Assembly: GCA_037127585.1 (NCBI GenBank)
Contig: JBAXYB010000134.1
Coordinates: 1-7,589 of the forward strand
Origin: CAINDI01 sp037127585
GTDB taxonomy: Bacteria > Verrucomicrobiota > Verrucomicrobiia > Palsa-1439
DNA: 7,589 bases
Reading direction: 5' to 3'
Both the position numbers and the translations under genes were made by a program. Positions 6,386 to 7,589 of the stretch are shown here, one piece after another. The stretch's first letter is position 1; the number at the start of each line of letters is the position of its first letter. The notes beneath the pieces were generated by a model. The model had not been told where the DNA came from. It ran no database searches and saw only the letters and a list, made by a program, of their open reading frames with translations.

Positions 6386-7087
6386 TTAAAAAAATGAGAA
6401 TGTCTTCTGCGGAACGATCACCCAGTCTTTGTCGCGCAACGGCACATCCCGTTCAAAATCCCCATTCTTCATAATCCCGGATACATCAATGTAGGTCTCA
6501 TATTTCCGTCCATCTTCACAGTACCTGACCACTTTCACATTGTTACCTTTGGCAAATAACGAAAAACCTCCCGCCGCGATAATCGACTTCGTCACCGTAA
6601 AATCACTCTCCGGGATCTGCATTGGGCCTGGCCGGCCTACCGCGCCCAAAACATACACAACACCAACTTGTGGCCGATCCGGGGTCGACGCCAAAACACT
6701 CTCGATGGCAACCTCGACCGTCGCATGCTGAAAGAAATCCCGTTCCAGAGCGGCCTTGATTTTCGCCGTCAATTCATCCGTCGTCAACCCGCACACCCGG
6801 ATTCGTCCGACACCTGCAAATTCCACGCCGCAACCGAAGGGGATGGTATAAGCCCGATTTAGGGACGAGTCTTCGGCGACGCTCACGCTAATCTGCATCC
6901 CCGCCGCGATCACCTGCGGTTGCAAGTTGGAGGACACATCGCTCGTCGTGCCACCAATTGGCGCGTCCTTGCAAACCTCTCGAAAAACCTGCGGCTTGAC
7001 CCGAATCGCATCTGAACAGGCACACGCCAAGGCCACAACACTTACCATCACCATAGTTTTCAGCATAGAGTTGTATATGTTATTCAT
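6386..7087 (-). CDS. Short Wza-like polysaccharide export lipoprotein (Poly_export + SLBB)
   Basis: Outer-membrane/periplasmic component through which the polysaccharide leaves the cell, partner of the kinase encoded 25 bp downstream. With the ATG at 7087 it has 233 residues. A hydrophobic signal (MVMVSVVALACAC) precedes possible lipobox cysteines C21 and C23. Poly_export domain: about 58-129 (QPQVIAAGMQISVSV ... GVGRIRVCGLTTDELTAKI ... ATVEVAIE). One SLBB domain: about 142-230 (GVVYVLGAVGRPGPMQIPE, then SIIAAGGF, and VPLRDKDWVIVPQK at the end). This is short compared with E. coli Wza (about 380 residues): it has one SLBB domain and no C-terminal amphipathic helix of the kind that forms Wza's outer-membrane barrel. 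Four further cysteines (C39, C86, C99, C190) lie in the exported part. The start is uncertain: in-frame options are a TTG at 7105, ATG 7087 and ATG 7066, none with a good Shine-Dalgarno. A promoter-like sequence overlapping 7077-7105 would favour 7066. Confidence 0.88.
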   Translation of the reverse strand: MNNIYNSMLKTMVMVSVVALACACSDAIRVKPQVFREVCKDAPIGGTTSDVSSNLQPQVIAAGMQISVSVAEDSSLNRAYTIPFGCGVEFAGVGRIRVCGLTTDELTAKIKAALERDFFQHATVEVAIESVLASTPDRPQVGVVYVLGAVGRPGPMQIPESDFTVTKSIIAAGGFSLFAKGNNVKVVRYCEDGRKYETYIDVSGIMKNGDFERDVPLRDKDWVIVPQKTFSFF

Positions 7088-7105
7088 CCACGGGGAGTTG
7101 GTCAA
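7077..7105 (-). promoter_or_regulatory. Possible sigma-70-like promoter of the export operon
   Basis: Read on the minus strand, TTGACC (7105-7100; one mismatch to TTGACA) is followed after exactly 17 bp by TAACAT (7082-7077; two mismatches to TATAAT). Initiation about 7 nt further on would fall at roughly 7070, just upstream of the ATG at 7066. It would exclude translation from the TTG at 7105 and the ATG at 7087 from this promoter. Hexamer matches of this quality occur by chance, so this is a candidate only. Confidence 0.3.
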
Positions 7106-7167
7106 GCGACACTCGTAAATGTTTTTTCTGGTTATCCCTCACCCGACCCCCTAATGTCACATTGCTA
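7088..7167. other. Divergent intergenic region (export operon / right-edge gene)
   Basis: This 80-bp spacer lies between the Wza-like gene (minus) and the right-edge gene (plus). It contains the -35 half of the candidate operon promoter and a T-run (TTTTTT, about 7122-7127). On the plus strand the stretch before the ATG at 7168 is C-rich (CCCTCACCCGACCCCC) and offers no Shine-Dalgarno sequence. No hairpin or operator-like repeat is evident. Confidence 0.35.
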
Positions 7168-7589
7168 ATGCCTTCGACACATCAACCACACGAATCGCTC
7201 AAAAACCTCCTCACCCAACGTAAATTCGACGACGCCGAAGCCCTCTGGCTCGATCTCGCGGAAGAACTCGCGGACCGCCCCGACTTCCTCCTCGTCCTCG
7301 TCAAAGAATTCGCCGACGCCGGCCAGCCCCGGCAAGCCGCCGAACTCGCCGGCTTGCTCGCCCCCGGCCTCAAGTCCGACGGCAAACACCACGAATGGCT
7401 CTACGCCCTCAAGCTCCAAGCCATCGCCAGCCCGACCGACAAAACTCTCCGCGCTGAAATCGTCTCCGCCTACACCAAAATTTACGACAGCGATCCCCGC
7501 CTCAAAGCCATTCTCACCGTCGCCCACCTCGACACCACCACCGGCCAACTCCCCGCCGGTATCGCCAAAGCCGACGCCTTGCTCGCCCT
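7168..7589 (+). CDS. Partial helical-repeat-like protein, possible N-terminus of an extended GreA-type factor
   Basis: An uninterrupted frame from the ATG at 7168 to the window edge (140 codons, no stop reached). The protein begins MPSTHQPHESLKNLLTQRK and reads as amphipathic helices rich in Leu and Ala (FDDAEALWLDLAEEL, FLLVLVKEFADAGQPRQA, AAELAGLLAPGL, LRAEIVSAYTKIYDSD), like a TPR/HEAT-type solenoid. There is no signal peptide or membrane segment, so it should be cytoplasmic. From memory, the ~700-residue GreA of Chlamydia starts in a comparable way ('...QRNF...LWEEYC', later a 'Y.K..Y.D...L..VL.V..L' stretch). The match to LLTQRKFDDAEALWLDL and YTKIYDSDPRLKAILTVAHL is suggestive only. The diagnostic GreA coiled coil and C-terminal domain lie outside the window. 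Codon use is strongly C-ending (CTC, GCC, GTC), unlike the SulP gene on the same strand. The minus-strand open frame across this segment is a by-product of that bias. Confidence 0.6.
   Translation, partial: MPSTHQPHESLKNLLTQRKFDDAEALWLDLAEELADRPDFLLVLVKEFADAGQPRQAAELAGLLAPGLKSDGKHHEWLYALKLQAIASPTDKTLRAEIVSAYTKIYDSDPRLKAILTVAHLDTTTGQLPAGIAKADALLA

Noticed and set aside
7165..7548. Minus-strand open frame of 127 codons at the right edge
   Set aside because: It translates to a Gly/Val/Glu/Phe-rich product typical of the antisense of a C-ending-codon gene. The plus frame from 7168 gives a sensible helical protein and stays open to the edge.
1..7589. CRISPR arrays, tRNA/rRNA genes, insertion sequences, phage or toxin-antitoxin genes
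   Set aside because: I found no direct-repeat/spacer periodicity, tRNA cloverleaf, transposase motif or phage-like gene anywhere in the window.

Overview
The window looks like a piece of a Gram-negative chromosome of moderately high GC. The member it most resembles is the Planctomycetes-Verrucomicrobia-Chlamydia group, probably Verrucomicrobiota. That placement is inference. It rests mainly on the partial gene at the right edge, whose N-terminus resembles the long N-terminal extension of chlamydial/verrucomicrobial GreA. It is also supported by two lipoprotein signal peptides, which imply an outer membrane. No rRNA, tRNA, CRISPR array, insertion sequence or att-like repeat is visible. Coding density is very high; the largest gap is about 100 bp.

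Left part (1-1052, + strand): a tight three-gene unit. It holds an ECF-type sigma factor cut by the window edge, a small single-pass membrane protein that overlaps it by 11 bp, and a membrane-anchored helical periplasmic protein of the heavy-metal-sensor (CnrX/ZraP/Spy-like) type. The layout matches a sigma / anti-sigma / periplasmic sensor module of the CnrH-CnrY-CnrX kind. Convergent to it, and overlapping its 3' end by 12 bp, is a secreted, probably lipid-anchored GH5-like glycoside hydrolase (1041-2033, - strand). Divergent from that gene is a SulP/SLC26-family anion transporter with a C-terminal STAS domain (2133-3767, + strand).

Right part (3793-7087, - strand): a two-gene exopolysaccharide export operon. 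The first gene encodes a short Wza-like outer-membrane polysaccharide export lipoprotein (Poly_export + SLBB). The second, 25 bp downstream, encodes an 855-residue Wzc-like chain-length regulator/BY-type tyrosine autokinase with a 12-tyrosine cluster near its C-terminus. Its most unusual property is an extra domain in the middle of the periplasmic coiled-coil region. By sequence this is a Poly_export (Wza N-terminal type) domain, so the inner-membrane kinase appears to carry a copy of a domain normally found in its outer-membrane partner. I regard this as the most noteworthy feature of the window. No glycosyltransferase, flippase or polymerase gene accompanies the pair here, and the downstream neighbour is the convergent SulP gene.

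At the far right, divergent from the export operon, an open frame (7168 to the edge) starts a helical repeat-like protein that may be the N-terminus of a GreA-type transcription factor.
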